A DNA stretch of 64,000 nucleotides from a virus, in the IMG/VR virus record IMGVR_UViG_3300025133_000022, positions 62,001-126,000 of that record. One strand, written 5' to 3'. Of this stretch, positions 21,485 through 30,253 are shown in pieces (position 1 is the stretch's first letter; the number at the start of each line of letters is the position of its first letter). The notes beneath the pieces are model-generated. The model was not told the DNA's origin and did no database searches. It was given only the letters and a program-made list of their open reading frames with translations. The position numbers and the translations under genes were made by a program.

Positions 21485-22723
21485 ATGAATAAAACACCTA
21501 AAAAAACCTTTGAAATCATACCATTTGGCATTACACCAGACGTGACTGTCTGTATTGATCATGCAAGCCTATTGCGTTACCGCTACTTGGTAGCACAAGT
21601 ATCACCAAACGAAGTTCAATGGTACGCAAAAGTAAAACGAACAGTTACACCAGCTAGCGAACGATCCCGTCAATATTCCAATTCACTATGGACATATCAT
21701 ATCACAGATATGTTCGTTCCCGAACAAAGCGTGAGCAAAGGTTCTGTTGATACTGACATCAAACAAAACCCAGCAGCAATGTATCGACTCATGAAAGAAA
21801 TCGAAGGACGCTATCCTGATGATAGCAGTGAGCTTGGATTCAATACAGAGAAAGCCAACGAAGACATACAGGCTATGCACGTCTGGTGTCATTCGCACCC
21901 GTTCACTCAATATCCTACTCCGAGTGGGCAAGACGACAAAATGTTTTCTGATTGGGTCTATGATAATCAAATAGCCCAAACAATAACCTCTCCGTTCGTA
22001 GCACTTATCTTCGGCTCTAGTGAAAACATTCACGCACGCATATATGACCCGCTTACTCCTGGCATCATGTATGAAAATGTTAAAGTCTCTATCACTGTTG
22101 ATAAAGACTTTGATACAACTTACATGGACAATGCAGTAGCAACCAAGATTGAAGAAAAGACTTTCAATTACGCCAGCGGCGGCACTTACATTCGCTGCTC
22201 TGATGGAGTTTATCGCACTTCTGAAGTAAAAAATGCCTTTGATAAAACCAATCAGAAAAAGCTAATCAGCAAGAAAAACAAATGCTTTTTTGATAAATAT
22301 TTTCCAACAGACTGGGAAACATTTGTTGCAGATTGCAATAGCAAGTACGACAACACCAAAGAAATAATGGAGCTGTGGAACTTCATGTGTCGCTGGCTGC
22401 CTACAAAATTAGAGCGAACGCTTTTCTGCTTAGCTCTTGTAGATACTTCTGAAAGCTTAGAAAAAATGGCACGAGCCAAACAAGAAGACTTATTCCACAT
22501 ATCAGATGAGGACGCTATACTCGTTCTTACAACACACTTCTCATCTGATTCTGTCTGTAGTAAACAACTTCGTTCTGCTTTGACCTTCTCTAAGCGATAC
22601 GCAAAACAAAACAGTGAAGAAGGCAGACTCCGTGCAGTACGCTTTCTTAAGAAGAGCCTAGACAAAATTATCCACAACTCTGCCAGCCCTTCAGGCTACG
22701 TCTTTTTAGAAGACTGCAATTAA
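21485..22723 (+). CDS. JAB/MPN-domain metalloprotease (deubiquitinase-like)
   Basis: 412 residues. The JAMM zinc motif HSHPFTQYPTPSGQDD (about residues 138-153) has both His, the Ser and the Asp of H-x-H-P...P-S-x-x-D. The N-terminal 230 residues are the MPN fold; the C-terminal part has no clear homology by eye. JAMM proteases remove ubiquitin-like proteins or trim their tails. Followed 22 bases later by the E1-like gene, so most likely one operon. Confidence 0.85.
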   Translation: MNKTPKKTFEIIPFGITPDVTVCIDHASLLRYRYLVAQVSPNEVQWYAKVKRTVTPASERSRQYSNSLWTYHITDMFVPEQSVSKGSVDTDIKQNPAAMYRLMKEIEGRYPDDSSELGFNTEKANEDIQAMHVWCHSHPFTQYPTPSGQDDKMFSDWVYDNQIAQTITSPFVALIFGSSENIHARIYDPLTPGIMYENVKVSITVDKDFDTTYMDNAVATKIEEKTFNYASGGTYIRCSDGVYRTSEVKNAFDKTNQKKLISKKNKCFFDKYFPTDWETFVADCNSKYDNTKEIMELWNFMCRWLPTKLERTLFCLALVDTSESLEKMARAKQEDLFHISDEDAILVLTTHFSSDSVCSKQLRSALTFSKRYAKQNSEEGRLRAVRFLKKSLDKIIHNSASPSGYVFLEDCN

Positions 22724-22745
22724 CAAACACCAGCGAGAAATTACC

Positions 22746-23441
22746 ATGAGCACACGTGTATCATTCCAAAGACACAATGGCTTTGTAAGCCCAGAATGTC
22801 TTACTGATACTCTCAATATCATTGGAGTCGGCGCGACTGGCTCCAATGTAGCCCTAACAGCAGCTAAAATGGGGTTTACCAAATTTCGCATTTGGGATGA
22901 CGACATTGTTGAAGCTCATAATTTACCCAACCAGACATATGACCTCTGTCATGTTGGCATGCCAAAAGTAGAAGCACTTAAAACAGTGCTAAAACGCTTT
23001 AACCCCGAGATTGAAGTAGAAGTCAATCAGTGTTACTTCACCGCCAAAGAACATGGTGATGACCTGGAAGGCCCACTCATTCTCACCGTTGACACAATGA
23101 AAGCCCGCAAAGAAATCACAGACTGCTTTGAAGGCAACATTCTCATCGATACCGTAATCGAATCCCGTTTAGGATTCAATCATGGCACAATCAATATTAT
23201 AGATTGTACCAGTGCAAAAGATATAAAGGAATGGAAACATTCTTTATTCAGTGATGACGAAATACCCGAAGGTCCTTGTGGCTTTCGAATTTGTACCACC
23301 ATGGTTGGCATGGTTGCGAACTTTATGGTTCAGCAACTCTGCCAAAAATATGCTGCTCAGAAAACCAATGCAGCATGGAACCCAAAGAAAAAGACAGTGC
23401 TCGCCTTCAGTGACACTAGTCTAGACACCTATTCAACCTAA
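22746..23441 (+). CDS. ThiF/E1-like activating enzyme
   Basis: 231 residues. The nucleotide-binding motif NIIGVGATGSNVALTAAKMG is followed by IWDDDIVEAHNLPNQTYDLCHVGMPKVEAL, the adenylation region of the ThiF/MoeB/E1 family (the usual Asn-x-x-Arg is changed to HNLPNQ). E1-like proteins adenylate the C-terminus of a ubiquitin-like protein. The catalytic Cys is not obvious. A small beta-grasp gene follows directly. Confidence 0.85.
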   Translation: MSTRVSFQRHNGFVSPECLTDTLNIIGVGATGSNVALTAAKMGFTKFRIWDDDIVEAHNLPNQTYDLCHVGMPKVEALKTVLKRFNPEIEVEVNQCYFTAKEHGDDLEGPLILTVDTMKARKEITDCFEGNILIDTVIESRLGFNHGTINIIDCTSAKDIKEWKHSLFSDDEIPEGPCGFRICTTMVGMVANFMVQQLCQKYAAQKTNAAWNPKKKTVLAFSDTSLDTYST

Positions 23442-23454
23442 GGAATTATCGCAC

Positions 23455-23682
23455 ATGCGCACAATCTCTCTCGTCACTCTTCCAGGCTCTGGCCGTAGCG
23501 TTCAGCAAATCGAACCCGGAACCACCCTTGCATCCTTCGCTGCCGCCAATGGCGTAACAAACCGTCAGCTCTGTCTGAACGGTGACACAATCCCAAGAGC
23601 CCAGTGGGAATCTGTCGACCTGTTTGCATATGAAGGCAGGGTAGAAGTGGCCGCACTGCTAGGCAGCAAGGGCAACAGCTGA
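23455..23682 (+). CDS. Small beta-grasp (ubiquitin/ThiS-like) protein
   Basis: 75 residues with strand-helix-strand spacing of a beta-grasp fold: RTISLVTLPGSGRSVQQIEPGT, helix LASFAAANGV, QLCLNGDTIP, and a final strand ending ALLGSKGNS. It resembles the small ubiquitin-like C protein of PRTRC plasmid systems. The tail lacks a terminal GG but has KG two residues from the end, which the JAB protease could expose. The position after E1 and JAB supports a role as the modifier. Confidence 0.7.
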   Translation: MRTISLVTLPGSGRSVQQIEPGTTLASFAAANGVTNRQLCLNGDTIPRAQWESVDLFAYEGRVEVAALLGSKGNS

Positions 23683-23703
23683 GTTTAGCAAACTCAAACA
23701 TCT

Positions 23704-23734
23704 GAATGGATCCTTAAGGGGATCCATTCTTATT
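23704..23734 (+). terminator. Intrinsic terminator
   Basis: GAATGGATCC and GGATCCATTC form a 10-bp stem followed by TTATTTAT. Ends the ubiquitin-like cassette. Confidence 0.85.
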
Positions 23735-23737
23735 TAT

Positions 23738-24121
23738 ATGACAATCAAAATTCAAGTCATTGGTCTTCCAGGTTCTGGGAAGACCACTTATATTCGCAAA
23801 TTCTTAGAACAACACCCTGATGTCCAATACCTAGACATTTGTAATTTTACCGGCAGATGTCGAGAACAAAAATTCAGAAGAGCTTTCAAGAATGCACAAG
23901 GGCCTATCATTGCCGAAAGCGCTTGTGGCATTTACAATGCAGGTTATATCATTAGGGTAAATACCCCAATTCAAACTACGTATCGCCAGCTGAAAGCTAG
24001 AGATGATAAAGCTGATCTAGAATATCTTTCTCTACTGAGTACACAAATAGTGCCTGCCCATTGTACACTGAGGCTGCCGGAAGATCTCCCCGGCCAATTG
24101 CAGACCATACTAAGGAGGTAA
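23738..24121 (+). CDS. P-loop kinase or NTPase
   Basis: 127 residues with Walker A GLPGSGKTTYIRKF at the N-terminus and an alpha/beta pattern like small nucleoside or polynucleotide kinases. A Walker B is not obvious. Substrate unknown. Confidence 0.78.
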   Translation: MTIKIQVIGLPGSGKTTYIRKFLEQHPDVQYLDICNFTGRCREQKFRRAFKNAQGPIIAESACGIYNAGYIIRVNTPIQTTYRQLKARDDKADLEYLSLLSTQIVPAHCTLRLPEDLPGQLQTILRR

Positions 24122-24126
24122 TAACT

Positions 24127-25014
24127 ATGTTACATATCAGGAATCTAGAAGTTCTACCAGAAATAGTAGACAGTGTTTACGCTTCTCCTACTGTGAAGCT
24201 TAAAGCAACCGGACCAATTAACAGTTACGCAATCCTACGAGACATATTCACTCCAAAGCACACTGCTTTAATTCAGCACCTAGGTGATGGCAAATGGGCA
24301 CGAGTCCGTGGATCCAGCGACCTGACAATCTCCGGTCTCCGTGGTCGAGACTCTCAACAAACAGCATGCATCAACAGTCTAGTACACGAAAAGATTTTAA
24401 TTAATACAATTATTGGTCAAGCTGGCACAGGCAAAACCACCATCGCTCTAGCTTATGCGCTTGACCGCTGGTTCAATGAAAACAAAAGAATTGTCCTAAG
24501 TAAACCAACCGCAATGGTTGGTGAAGGAAAAGCTTTTGGACCCGTGCCTGGAGACATGGCTGAAAAATACGCACCATATCTAGCAAGTTATGAAATTGCT
24601 ATGAAGCGACTACTAGGTTGCAACTCTCAAGGTCAACTTGAAGCCATGAAACGCAAAAAGCATCTAGAGTACGTACCTATTGAATTAGTACGCGGCAGTG
24701 AATTCGAAAACTGTACCTTCATTCTTGACGAAGCACAAAACCTTACATGGCATGAGATCAAAACCCTTATCAGTCGTATGGGTGAGGGCACAACGCTAAT
24801 TATTTTAGGAGATCTACGTCAAATTGATATTGTCGATCGTCGCGGATGCACCATACCAGCAAGCACTACGGGTCTATATAAACTAATTCACTCCCTCCCA
24901 TATCAGCAATCTGCGATAAGCAGCCAGATGGAATTGACTACACAATATCGCAGTCCTATTACTAAACTCATCGCCGACGTTGATGAGTGGCTTGCAAAAC
25001 CAAACAAAACCTAA
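24127..25014 (+). CDS. PhoH-like ATPase
   Basis: 295 residues from ATG 24127 with a strong AAGGAGGTA site. Walker A IIGQAGTGKTTIALAYA, Walker B FILDEAQNLT, and LGDLRQID fit the PhoH family, which is related to superfamily 1 helicases and common in phages. No PIN domain is fused. Role in phages unresolved; RNA handling is one possibility. Confidence 0.9.
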   Translation: MLHIRNLEVLPEIVDSVYASPTVKLKATGPINSYAILRDIFTPKHTALIQHLGDGKWARVRGSSDLTISGLRGRDSQQTACINSLVHEKILINTIIGQAGTGKTTIALAYALDRWFNENKRIVLSKPTAMVGEGKAFGPVPGDMAEKYAPYLASYEIAMKRLLGCNSQGQLEAMKRKKHLEYVPIELVRGSEFENCTFILDEAQNLTWHEIKTLISRMGEGTTLIILGDLRQIDIVDRRGCTIPASTTGLYKLIHSLPYQQSAISSQMELTTQYRSPITKLIADVDEWLAKPNKT

Positions 25015-25030
25015 AGTTTATCAAACAACT

Positions 25031-25279
25031 ATGAACAACAACGAACAAATCTCCAAAGAAATTATCAAGCAACTCTCGATGCTTTCTTTGGAGAACCAGG
25101 TTGAAATCCTGGCGAACGTGCTTATGTTTTTAGGTACTGACCACATGTCAGCTGAAGAAAACATTAACCCAAATAACATTGCAGAAATCATACTATTAGA
25201 CCGACGAAGCAATGGAGAAACAGTAGCCAATGCGCTGGCCCTTCAGGGCCTGACTATGATGTTGTGGCTACAGCAGTGA
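25031..25279 (+). CDS. Small helical protein of unknown function
   Basis: 82 residues, Leu/Ile/Asn-rich, probably all helix. ATG 25031 lies 17 bases after the PhoH stop; an in-frame ATG at 24980 inside that gene is less likely. Confidence 0.65.
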   Translation: MNNNEQISKEIIKQLSMLSLENQVEILANVLMFLGTDHMSAEENINPNNIAEIILLDRRSNGETVANALALQGLTMMLWLQQ

Positions 25280-25303
25280 AAACCAAGTACAAAGAGGTAA
25301 CAT

Positions 25304-25753
25304 ATGAGAAGTGGACAGTTAAAAGTCTACAAGAACAGTGGGGCTGCGCAATTCAGCCTTATTGAATGTCGTCGTGACGATCGAGGATTCGTCATCAAAG
25401 AAGGAGCAGTTCTAGTAGAAGTTGCCAAGTGCAACGGAAAAGACAGTGATGGAAACATTCAAGCCAACTGGGGGGATAAAATCAGTTTTGCTATTAATAT
25501 AGCAGATATCTGCAACCTCATGGATGAATACAACGTACGAGCACACCGCTTGTTTCACAACTATAAAGGTACTGTCAAGTCCCTAGAATTTCGTCCCGGA
25601 GCCGGCAAATACGAAGGCACCTACATGCTTCAAGTTAATGAGGGCGGCAAAGATGGTAAAACTATCGTTGTTCCGTTAACTAATGGTGAATATAACATGA
25701 TCATGAGATTACTAGTCGGCTGTGCAGCTCCAAAGCTGCTCGGCTGGGAATAA
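25304..25753 (+). CDS. Conserved-looking beta-rich protein
   Basis: 149 residues, ATG 25304 behind AGAGGTAA. Strands such as LKVYKNSGAAQFSLIE and TYMLQVNE and a basic surface would suit a small nucleic-acid-binding protein. That is inference only. Confidence 0.68.
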   Translation: MRSGQLKVYKNSGAAQFSLIECRRDDRGFVIKEGAVLVEVAKCNGKDSDGNIQANWGDKISFAINIADICNLMDEYNVRAHRLFHNYKGTVKSLEFRPGAGKYEGTYMLQVNEGGKDGKTIVVPLTNGEYNMIMRLLVGCAAPKLLGWE

Positions 25754-25757
25754 TCTA

Positions 25758-26063
25758 GTGTTTAGGATTCATACAAACGGTAAAACCGTCAAGTTATCTT
25801 CTCTGCAATTAGCAGAAGCTCTAGTAGCTAGAAGTATCAATCCAAAAGTTTCAGACCGCACACAACAGACAATACCATCACTCGCAGAAGCAATGGCAAA
25901 AAGCATGGAAGCACAAGGTCTCCTCGGAGACAGTACACCCAGGCAGCTTCTTGCCCTTGGAATCGGAGTTGGATACTATCTAAATACGTTCTTTAGAAAG
26001 AACGAAGTAAAAATTCAGGAACAATTAAATGCAAATGAACGTCATTCTGATGGAAATAGCTAA
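25758..26063 (+). CDS. Protein of unknown function
   Basis: About 101 residues if started at GTG 25758 just after the previous stop; an in-frame ATG at 25722 would overlap that gene. Helical C-terminus with a Gly-rich hydrophobic stretch (ALGIGVGYYLN). Confidence 0.6.
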   Translation: MFRIHTNGKTVKLSSLQLAEALVARSINPKVSDRTQQTIPSLAEAMAKSMEAQGLLGDSTPRQLLALGIGVGYYLNTFFRKNEVKIQEQLNANERHSDGNS

Positions 26064-26217
26064 TCACCCTGTAGTCAAAGCAGCAGCAGTACGGCTTGCA
26101 GTAGAGTTAGCAGAAGGTGGTCTTGCAAAAACAATTGACCGCGCCATCGATAGAATGGCTTACAGCATTGCAAAAAAAATCATAGAAGAAAAGAAACAAA
26201 AAGGAAAACAGCTATGA
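26029..26217 (+). CDS. Short amphipathic helical protein
   Basis: 62 residues overlapping the previous gene by 35 bases and the next by 4. Ala-rich helix and a very basic tail (KKIIEEKKQKGKQL). Confidence 0.55.
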   Translation: MQMNVILMEIANHPVVKAAAVRLAVELAEGGLAKTIDRAIDRMAYSIAKKIIEEKKQKGKQL

Positions 26218-26588
26218 GCCTACAATTCAACACAAAAATTACTATCTTAAAAAACCCACGCGGCTCACTCCGCGCATTCGCAACACTGATCGTGAACGAT
26301 GTAATTCACATCAATGGCTTTCGGATCCTAGAAGGTTCTAAAGGAACTTTTGTTTCCGCACCTCAGAAAAAGGGCAACAAGCCAGACCCAGAAACCGGAA
26401 AGGATGTTTACTACGATGAAGTTAGATTCGTAGAAGAAACCAAAGAAGACCAGTGGCGCGGCCCTGTGGCAGAACAAGCATTCCAAACAATTCTTGACGC
26501 ATACAATGTGCAAAGCGGTACTTCTGGCAGCACTGGTCGCCCAGAGCCTACCAACGAGCGTCCAAAAACTCGAGCCGTTCGCTGGTAA
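26214..26588 (+). CDS. SpoVG-like protein
   Basis: 124 residues. KITILKNPRGSLRAFATLIV, then VIHINGFRILEGSKGTFVSAPQKK match the SpoVG pattern (a small RNA/DNA-binding regulator of septation and gene expression in bacteria), followed by a low-complexity tail. Several phages carry such proteins. A terminator follows. Confidence 0.75.
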   Translation: MSLQFNTKITILKNPRGSLRAFATLIVNDVIHINGFRILEGSKGTFVSAPQKKGNKPDPETGKDVYYDEVRFVEETKEDQWRGPVAEQAFQTILDAYNVQSGTSGSTGRPEPTNERPKTRAVRW

Positions 26589-26595
26589 GTAAACA

Positions 26596-26625
26596 AACCG
26601 GGAGCCCCAAGCTCCCGGTTTTATT
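26596..26625 (+). terminator. Intrinsic terminator
   Basis: AACCGGGAGC-CCCAA-GCTCCCGGTT then TTATT. Confidence 0.9.
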
Positions 26626-26639
26626 GTCTGAGGTAACCA

Positions 26640-27197
26640 ATGTCAAACAACACTAATACCGATGCAGTACCTACCACATCTATCGAAGACATTATGGAAG
26701 AAGTCGTGTCTGGAGCCCAAGCGCATTCAGCTGCTACAGAAATCTTTATGGACTCATTCGTGTTCTACGGAAATACACTTAGCCACTGGCTAGACGAAAT
26801 GGCTGTGGCTATTCCAAAAGAAATTCATCCTGAAGATCTTCAAAGACTGTATCTGGATGTAGCTTATAAAATTCAACGAGCCAGCAATTTCTATACAATG
26901 GCTAGCGCAATCCATGGCGGATTGGTGGATGGTGGAAATATCAAGAAAAGCGATCTTGTAAAATCACTCGTAGATCAATTCTCAACCACTAAGAGAAAAA
27001 GACCTGCTGCCACCATTATTGAACGAATGGCTGACTCTTACATGAATGCAACTGTGCACACTCGCATTGCTGCCAAAATTGTGAAAGATTTCTGGCGCGA
27101 AAGAAAAGATGCGCTGATTGAAATACGAAAATGCTTAGAACAAGTGAGCATCAGTATCCATACAGAGATGAAATACCTCCACGCCAATCGGAATTAA
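26640..27197 (+). CDS. Helical protein of unknown function
   Basis: 185 residues, ATG 26640 behind TGAGGTAA. Mostly helical with Met/Ala/Ile-rich stretches. First gene after a terminator. Confidence 0.7.
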   Translation: MSNNTNTDAVPTTSIEDIMEEVVSGAQAHSAATEIFMDSFVFYGNTLSHWLDEMAVAIPKEIHPEDLQRLYLDVAYKIQRASNFYTMASAIHGGLVDGGNIKKSDLVKSLVDQFSTTKRKRPAATIIERMADSYMNATVHTRIAAKIVKDFWRERKDALIEIRKCLEQVSISIHTEMKYLHANRN

Positions 27198-27200
27198 ACA

Positions 27201-27446
27201 ATGTTTAAAGACACAACAGTAGAACAAAACCAACGTTTAGCCGAAGCCATTCTTACAAGAATGTCTGAGGACGCAACTGAAGGAAACCTTGCTTGGTTAA
27301 CAGAAATCTTATCAGAAGCAATTGAAAGCAATCAAAATCAAGTGACAAACTTACTGTGTGCAGTGTTTAGCTTGGACTGCTATGATGAGCTAATTGAATG
27401 GTTTGATACTGTTCTTGAAGAGTCAGAACTTCAGGACGAATACTAA
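27201..27446 (+). CDS. Small acidic protein of unknown function
   Basis: 81 residues, Glu/Asp-rich and helical. Its TAA overlaps the ATG of the next gene (TAATG), a classic coupling. Confidence 0.68.
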   Translation: MFKDTTVEQNQRLAEAILTRMSEDATEGNLAWLTEILSEAIESNQNQVTNLLCAVFSLDCYDELIEWFDTVLEESELQDEY

Positions 27447-28012
27447 TGAAAAGTCACGAGGACCACAAAAGACTAATGCTAGCCATCCTACATCAAGCAA
27501 TGGATGACTATGTAAAAATGCAACACCCACGCTGTCGACGACGGAAATACGAAAAAGAAGCATTCTGGAGTGCTCGTGACCTGTTCTGGAACAAAAACCA
27601 TGAGCTAAACATCATAAGTGAAGAAGGGACTCCGGTCACACTTCAAACTTTAGCACTAGCAGCTTCAGGTAGAGGGAATGTAAATCTAAACAATTTACAT
27701 TCCCATCTTGTTAACGAGTCTATTAAATACTGGAAAGAAAAACACGTGAAAACAATAAGTATCCCAGAAGACGTTGTCATTGAAGGTCATGCCTATATGG
27801 TTGAACAAGCTGATAGCCCGCACATTGATTTTGATGCAAAAACCATTCAACTAGACAAGAAGAATCCTGCTGCGGAAAAACAATTTATGCAACTTGTAAT
27901 TGAGCTTAGTTGTCATCACAGAGAAATTCGCACAAGCGCAAAAGCAAGACGTGAGCTTAGCGAAGCAGTCTACGAACTGCTTCGCATGAATGATTGTTTT
28001 ACCGGAGATTAG
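27446..28012 (+). CDS. Protein of unknown function
   Basis: 188 residues, with a basic N-terminal part (RCRRRKYEKEA) and a helical C-terminus. Converges on the minus-strand gene 28018-28494. Ends in TAG. Confidence 0.68.
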   Translation: MKSHEDHKRLMLAILHQAMDDYVKMQHPRCRRRKYEKEAFWSARDLFWNKNHELNIISEEGTPVTLQTLALAASGRGNVNLNNLHSHLVNESIKYWKEKHVKTISIPEDVVIEGHAYMVEQADSPHIDFDAKTIQLDKKNPAAEKQFMQLVIELSCHHREIRTSAKARRELSEAVYELLRMNDCFTGD

Positions 28013-28017
28013 AAAGC

Positions 28018-28494
28018 TCAGTAATCCTTCCAGGTCTTAGCAACTCGACCTGCCATAGAAACAAATGTGGAGTTGGGCACAGACTCTATCAAAGAACTAG
28101 CGTTATGAATTTTCTTCGTTTGGTGAATGATTAATTCTGCACCAACTTGGTCAAGCGCATCTTGCTCTACAAGTTTCGCATCAACATAATCTGGTCCGCG
28201 AATAAACACCTGTGGTCGAAGTTGCAAAATAAGTGCAGAAGGGTCAGCTTCAGTAAAAACAACGACCTCATCTACAAATCGACAGCTATTGAGTACATAA
28301 GCACGGTTAATAAGAGGAACAGTTTTGTCTTTGCCATATTTCTTATGTAAATAAGAATCTGCATTAATACCTACGGTTACCCGTCCAAACCTACTAGCAA
28401 ACTCAAACAGCTCAACATGTCCGGCATGCATAACATTAAAAGTTCCTGTAACTAACACATGTGAGGCATGTAGCTTTTCGATTTCTTGAGGCAT
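28018..28494 (-). CDS. Cytidylyltransferase-like nucleotidyltransferase (HldE C-domain type)
   Basis: 158 residues on the minus strand. VLVTGTFNVMHAGHVELF contains the HxGH nucleotide-binding motif, and NRAYVLNSCRFVDEVVVF, RGPDYVD and ASSLIESV match the adenylyl/cytidylyltransferase domain that in HldE makes ADP-heptose. A PfkB-type kinase resembling the other HldE half is encoded at 48121-48924. A single reverse gene among forward genes suggests separate control or acquisition. Confidence 0.82.
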   Translation of the reverse strand: MPQEIEKLHASHVLVTGTFNVMHAGHVELFEFASRFGRVTVGINADSYLHKKYGKDKTVPLINRAYVLNSCRFVDEVVVFTEADPSALILQLRPQVFIRGPDYVDAKLVEQDALDQVGAELIIHQTKKIHNASSLIESVPNSTFVSMAGRVAKTWKDY

Positions 28495-28548
28495 AGTATT
28501 ATCTCCATGAAGCGCTATGAATCAAAGACCTTAGGTCAGCAACTCGCT

Positions 28549-28567
28549 AGACTTGCATATTAAGTCT
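28549..28567. promoter_or_regulatory. Inverted repeat in divergent intergenic region
   Basis: AGACTT-GCATATT-AAGTCT lies between the divergent genes 28018-28494 (minus) and 28595-29224 (plus). It could be an operator or a short hairpin. The 100-base gap should also hold the promoters for both directions, but I could not place them confidently. Confidence 0.4.
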
Positions 28568-28594
28568 AACACACAAAAACAATAGGAAACACCC

Positions 28595-29224
28595 ATGTTC
28601 TGTGCATTTATAACACTAGGTGTGATATGCGCTATTCTCTCAGCCGTAATATTCATAGAAATAGAGCACATACACACTCATTACAATGCCAAGATTAAAG
28701 CAATGACAACACAAGTCACAGAAGCTCAAATAATAGAAGCAGACTTGCAAAACAAAATCAAAAACCTTAACCTGCATTTCGAAGAGCAACAGCAAGCAAA
28801 CAAAATCTTGCAGTCAGAAGCTTACAAACGTGGCGATAAAAAAGGCAGACAAGACGCACTCAAGCGAAGCAAAAGCATAACTCACGGATTTGTTTCCGAA
28901 AACTTCGCTCCTCTTTTCAATCACCATGACTGGAACCCCAAAGATTTCAGGCACATGGGGGACCCTATCGACTACCTGGTGATACCTGGCATGAGCTTAG
29001 TTCACCAGGCAGGAGCACAAGCAAATGTTGAGGAAGTTGTCTTGCTGGACATCAAAACCGGCAACAGTCAACTTAATACCGTGCAACGACGTATTCGAGA
29101 TGCCGTTGTGAACGGCAGGGTGCGCTTTGCAACATACAACACAGACAAGGGCCAGCTACGATGCTGGCCACCTAGTCTGGAATCAGCACAATTAAAGCTA
29201 CCACTCAAAACAAATACAAAATGA
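28595..29224 (+). CDS. Membrane-anchored Holliday-junction-resolvase-like endonuclease
   Basis: 209 residues: an N-terminal membrane segment (2-24), a coiled coil (30-75), then HGFVSENFAPLF...MGDPIDYLVIPG...EVVLLDIKTGNSQLNTVQRRIRDAV. The D-x(n)-D-I-K core is a PD-(D/E)XK nuclease motif as in Holliday-junction-resolvase-related proteins. Membrane anchoring is typical of that subfamily. Confidence 0.8.
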   Translation: MFCAFITLGVICAILSAVIFIEIEHIHTHYNAKIKAMTTQVTEAQIIEADLQNKIKNLNLHFEEQQQANKILQSEAYKRGDKKGRQDALKRSKSITHGFVSENFAPLFNHHDWNPKDFRHMGDPIDYLVIPGMSLVHQAGAQANVEEVVLLDIKTGNSQLNTVQRRIRDAVVNGRVRFATYNTDKGQLRCWPPSLESAQLKLPLKTNTK

Positions 29225-29985
29225 AATCAATTACAGCAGACACCTTTTATGAATGTCGCATTTGCGGTCGTGCCTACATGGAGTCAGGAATAGCAAGTTT
29301 CTGTCATCCAGACACTTTCGTCAAATCCGTTGACCCGTACTTAGTTATGGCAGCAATTAGACGTAAGCTCATCAAAGAGCCGACTTATACAGTCAAAGAC
29401 ATTGAAGACTTTCCTGACGAGTCACCAAGACGTTCAGATTTATACGACATGCAAGAACCAGGAAAAGCCAATCCTGGCAAGAACCTAGAGCCTGAGGAAA
29501 AGCATCCACACAACGAGACAGAAGACGGACCCTGCGAACTCACCGAATGGGGAGACCAAGTAGTCACCCACACTAGCGGAGCTAAACGTGCCAACGGAGA
29601 CAAGATCCGCTGGGACCTCATGCCTGTCGCACCTATGCGAGACACCGCGTTGATCTGGACCTTTGGTGCAAATAAATACGGTGACAGAAATTGGGAGCAA
29701 GGTTTCGACTGGTCGGGCCCCTACGCTAGTTTACAGCGACACCTACAAGCATGGTTCTCAGGAGAAGACTTCGACAAAGAGTCTGGCATGAGCCACCTGG
29801 CTCATGCCGCCTGCAACCTACAGATGCTACAGCAGTTTGAGTACACACACAAAGAGGGTGACAACCGCCCTCACAACAGCTGCCCACCGACTAGGAAATC
29901 AAATGCCGAAAGACAAGAGAATGAGTCCACTAAGGACAAAAATAAAAAAGAAAGACATCTTGAAAAAAAACCTACACGTTGGTGA
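29221..29985 (+). CDS. dATP/dGTP pyrophosphohydrolase-like protein (DUF5664 type)
   Basis: 254 residues. An N-terminal CRICG zinc-like motif, a Pro/Glu-rich linker, then DKIRWDLMPV...FGANKYGDRNWEQGF...LQRHLQAWFSGEDFDKESGMSHLAHAACNLQML. This matches the all-alpha pyrophosphohydrolase (MazG-related, DUF5664) domain common in phages, with Glu, His and Asp metal ligands. Likely role: shaping the nucleotide pool. The basic tail overlaps the next gene. Confidence 0.82.
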   Translation: MKSITADTFYECRICGRAYMESGIASFCHPDTFVKSVDPYLVMAAIRRKLIKEPTYTVKDIEDFPDESPRRSDLYDMQEPGKANPGKNLEPEEKHPHNETEDGPCELTEWGDQVVTHTSGAKRANGDKIRWDLMPVAPMRDTALIWTFGANKYGDRNWEQGFDWSGPYASLQRHLQAWFSGEDFDKESGMSHLAHAACNLQMLQQFEYTHKEGDNRPHNSCPPTRKSNAERQENESTKDKNKKERHLEKKPTRW

Positions 29986-30253
29986 TGTGGTCGTCTGTAT
30001 CCCGAACCATGTGCGAACCAATGTTGCCGGTATCGGAATGATCTGTGGGGAAACTCTCCGCCACACTCGAGTGCTGAGAGTCAGTGGAGAAATCATCACA
30101 GGCAACAAACCCCTAAACACCAAAAGTATTGAAGACTGGAGTGGTGCAAACGCAAGCTTTGCACTTCATGCAGGTGGCTTCTACCTGCTTCGCGAACACG
30201 ACACCCAGTTGTGGGTGCAGCAACTTCGCAACTACATCAAAGAGCATACATGA
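29903..30253 (+). CDS. Small beta-barrel-like protein of unknown function
   Basis: 116 residues from ATG 29903, which has AGGAAA upstream; overlaps the previous gene by 83 bases. The pattern LHVGDVVVCIPN and HAGGFYLLREHD resembles a small SH3-like barrel, also seen in the next product. Confidence 0.65.
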   Translation: MPKDKRMSPLRTKIKKKDILKKNLHVGDVVVCIPNHVRTNVAGIGMICGETLRHTRVLRVSGEIITGNKPLNTKSIEDWSGANASFALHAGGFYLLREHDTQLWVQQLRNYIKEHT

